DNA of 64,000 nt from DATBLE01 sp963734065. GTDB taxonomy: Bacteria > Actinomycetota > Thermoleophilia > Gaiellales > Gaiellaceae. The DNA is taken from positions 62,001-126,000 of the forward strand of contig CAVTFN010000005.1 in the NCBI GenBank assembly GCA_963734065.1. The letters run 5' to 3'. The notes under the pieces were generated by a model. It was not told the DNA's origin. It did no database searches and saw only the letters and a list, made by a program, of their open reading frames with translations. Below, piece after piece: positions 62,197 to 64,000 of the stretch (position 1 is the first letter of the stretch; every line of letters starts with the position of its first letter). Made by a program: the position numbers and the translations under genes.

Positions 62197-62508
62197 ATGG
62201 CGGCTCTCACCGGAACACGTATCCGTCACACCGTCTCCTTCGACCTCCGCCACGCTCCGTCGTCGCCGGAGGAGGCGGAGTTCCTCGCCGCCGCGGAAGC
62301 CCTGGCTGCCGTTCCCGGCGTCGAGGCCTTCCAGGTGGTGCGCGAGGTGAGCCCGAAGAACGGCTTCCGTTTCGGGATCTCGATGGAGTTCGCCGACGAG
62401 GACGCGTACGCCGCCTACAACGCGCATCCCGACCACGTCCGGTTCGTCGAGCAGCGCTGGCTCGCCGAGGTCGCCGACTTCCTCGAGATCGACTACGCCG
62501 CGCGGTAG
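62197..62508 (+). CDS. Dabb-domain (stress-responsive A/B barrel) protein
   Basis: An intact 103-residue ferredoxin-like alpha/beta barrel protein. IRHTVSFDLRHAPSSPEEAE is the typical first strand and helix, AVPGVEAFQVVREVSPKNGF follows, and FADEDAYAAYNAHPDHVRFV is the family signature, ending WLAEVADFLEIDYAAR. Dabb proteins dimerise. Some act as small enzymes, most have no known role. It precedes the methyltransferase gene by three bases. Confidence 0.88.
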   Translation: MAALTGTRIRHTVSFDLRHAPSSPEEAEFLAAAEALAAVPGVEAFQVVREVSPKNGFRFGISMEFADEDAYAAYNAHPDHVRFVEQRWLAEVADFLEIDYAAR

Positions 62509-62511
62509 CCG

Positions 62512-63338
62512 ATGACGCCCGAGCCGGGGCTGCGGTTCGACCGTGTCGCGGAGGAGTACGACCGCGTCCGGTTGGACTACCCGGCAACGCTCGTCGACAC
62601 GGCCTGCTCGCTCGCGGGCCTGCGTCCGGGATCGCCCGTGCTCGAGATCGGCTGTGGCACGGGCAAGCTGACGGCGGCGCTGGCGGAGCGCGGGCTGCTC
62701 GTCGAGGCGGTCGACCCGGGCGCCCGGATGGTCGTGCTCGCCCGCCGGCGGGTCGGGGGCTCGGCGCGGTGAACTTCCGGATCGGTCGCTTCGAGGACGT
62801 CGATCTGCCAGCGGCCGGGTTCGACGCGGCGTTCTCGGCGACCGCGTTCCACTGGGTCGACCCCTCCGTCGGCTGGGCGAAGGTCGCCCGGTTGCTGCAG
62901 CCGGGCGGCGTGTTCGCGCTCCTGACCCACGTCGGCATCTCGCCGCTGGACGAGCAGCTCCACGCGGTCTGGACCGACGTGCGGCCGAAGTCGCTCGAGT
63001 GGGTGCCGCGCGACCGGCAGACCCTGTTCGACGGAATCGAGAGCCGGCTCGGCAACGTGTCCGAGGTCTGGGCATGGCTCAACCAGCGTGACGTCCTCGC
63101 CCGCGAGGAGACGGCCGGTCTGTTCACCGACGTGCGGCTGACCACGGTTGCGAGCGAGGAGCAGGAGACGGCCGAGCACCTGGTTGCCGTCACGCGCACG
63201 ACCTCGATGTATCTCGGCCTCGACGCCTCCGACAGACAGCGGCTGGAGCAGGGGCTGGCCGCCGTGGTCGACGAAGCCGGCGGCAGCTTCCCGCTGACCG
63301 TCTACGCGGTGCTCGTCACCGCCCGCGGCGCCGGTTAG
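62512..63338 (+). CDS. Class I SAM-dependent methyltransferase
   Basis: About 275 residues. FDRVAEEYDRVRLDYPATLV precedes the SAM-binding motif VLEIGCGTGKLTAALAERG, with VEAVDPGARMVVLAR as motif II and DAAFSATAFHWVDPSVGWAK and RLLQPGGVFALLTH as later motifs. The family includes trans-aconitate and demethylmenaquinone-type methyltransferases. The substrate is not evident. One break lies near 62757. The end overlaps the convergent YqeY gene by four bases. Confidence 0.87.
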
Positions 63339-63781
63339 GCGAGCTTCTCGCGGACGAGCTGGCTGACCGCCGAGCCGTCGGCGCGACCGGCGATCTGCGG
63401 CATCACGTCCGCCATCACGCGGCCGAGGTCGCGCATGCTCGTCGCCCCCACCTCGGCGATCGCGTCGTCGACGATCCGCTCGAGCTCGTCCTCGGAGAGC
63501 GGCTCGGGCATGAACTCCTCGAGCACCTCCAGCTCGGCCTCCTCCTTCGCCGCCTGCTCGTCCCGGCCGGCGCTCTCGAACGCCTCGATCGACTCGAGCC
63601 GCCGCTTGCGCTCGCGCTGGAGCACCTGTAGCTCCTCGTCGTCGTGCAGCGGGCGCTGCAGCTCCTTCTCGGCGGAGCGCAGGCTGGACAGGATCAGCCG
63701 CAGCGCATCGCGCCGCGGCGTGTCGCGCTCCTTCATCGCCGTCTGTCAGCTCGTCCTCGAGGCGCGCGATCAGGAGGTCAT
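63335..63781 (-). CDS. GatB/YqeY domain protein
   Basis: A YqeY-like helical protein of about 148 residues: IARLEDELTDAMKERDTPRR, LRLILSSLRSAEKELQRPLH, LQVLQRERKRRLESIEAFES, LEVLEEFMPEPLSEDELERI, and DLGRVMADVMPQIAGRADGS at the end. Its fold matches the C-terminal tRNA-binding part of the GatB amidotransferase. The function of stand-alone YqeY is unknown. Two breaks near 63765 and 63738 separate the first 15 residues. The ATG overlaps the HIT stop (ATGA). Confidence 0.88.
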
Positions 63782-64000
63782 GCCGGCATCCCCCGGAACG
63801 GCCGCCGAGCACGTGCCAGTGCAGGTGGAAGACGGTCTGGCCGGCGCCCGGCGCCGCAGAAGATCATCAGCCGGTACTCGTCGAGCCCGCCGTCCTTCGC
63901 GGTCTCGGCGACGAAGTCGAGCATGCGCTTCGTCCTCGTCGGCGGACAGCTCGCCGACGTCGCGGAAGGTCTCGATGTGCCGCTCGGGGATGACGAGCAG
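63778..64000 (-). CDS. HIT family (histidine triad) hydrolase, partial
   Basis: The C-terminal 74 or so residues of a histidine-triad protein, cut by the window end. LLVIPERHIETFRDVGELSA, then HMLDFVAETAKDGG-type residues with breaks, DEYRLMIFC, and the triad GQTVFHLHWHVLGGR (HxHxH). HinT-like members hydrolyse aminoacyl-adenylates and phosphoramidates of AMP. It is coupled to YqeY downstream. Confidence 0.87.
   Translation of the reverse strand, partial: CSSSPSGTSRPSATSASCPPTRTKRMLDFVAETAKDGGLDEYRLMIFCGAGRRPDRLPPALARARRPFRGMPA

Overview
The window is about 70% G+C with dense, mostly bidirectional coding. The gene content points to a high-G+C actinobacterium, most likely of the Thermoleophilia (Gaiella/Solirubrobacter side): two F420-type (deazaflavin) nitroreductases, an actinobacterial LexA box upstream of uvrA, a phosphofructokinase with the pyrophosphate signature, Rv3603c-like DUF2520-panC-panB, deoC with two aldehyde dehydrogenases, a tRNA without encoded CCA, and TAG(A/G)CT -10 boxes. 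The lineage is inference from gene content. The sequence looks like a lightly polished long-read assembly: roughly four genes in five are split by single-base indels, yet the pieces add up to normal full-length proteins. I therefore annotate whole genes across the breaks and do not call them pseudogenes.

Layout. 1-3.5 kb (minus): end of a secreted protein, then tsaD, rimI, tsaB, tsaE (t6A tRNA modification) and a type-4 uracil-DNA glycosylase. 3.5-8.2 kb: an FmdB zinc ribbon, a GNAT, DUF2520-panC-panB (pantothenate), a histidine phosphatase, a membrane protein and an F420 nitroreductase. 8.2-11.2 kb: uvrA with its LexA box. 11.2-16.2 kb: AI-2E-type permease, metallophosphoesterase, arylsulfotransferase and an animal-type haem peroxidase. 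16.3-23.4 kb (minus): a tightly overlapped run from a ribbon-helix-helix regulator through a 42-residue ORF, a DUF4097 beta-repeat protein, an MFS exporter, pabB, pabC and a second F420 nitroreductase to uvrB. It is headed by a near-consensus promoter embedded in a perfect palindrome. 23.4-26 kb (minus): rpsA, coaE and a lytic transglycosylase.

26-36.5 kb: a secreted 5'-nucleotidase, polA, a LarA-like protein and the livHMGF branched-chain amino acid importer without its binding protein. 36.5-39 kb: tRNA-Leu(CAA), a hairpin, PPi-type pfk, a DDAH-like hydrolase and a GNAT. 39-43.3 kb (minus): TrpC-like barrel, GT39-type membrane glycosyltransferase, lipoprotein and a Tat-exported DyP-like protein. 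43.3-46.7 kb (minus): deoC, a full aldehyde dehydrogenase and a truncated one. 46.7-51.8 kb (minus): an FtsX-type ABC exporter and a BBE-type FAD oxidoreductase that share a leader motif. 52-56.6 kb (minus): a signalling operon of a lone receiver, a PAS histidine kinase and a cyclase-receiver-LuxR fusion. 56.8-62.2 kb (minus): an EF-G-like ribosomal-protection GTPase, then phoH, ybeY, a DgkA-PAP2 fusion, cdd and era. 62.2-64 kb: Dabb protein, methyltransferase, YqeY and a partial HIT protein.

No CRISPR array, intact insertion sequence, rRNA or replication origin was seen. The most interesting parts are the ribbon-helix-helix operon and its promoter, the cyclase-response-regulator fusion operon, the paired leader motifs, the leaderless-type promoters and the sequence context of the indels.
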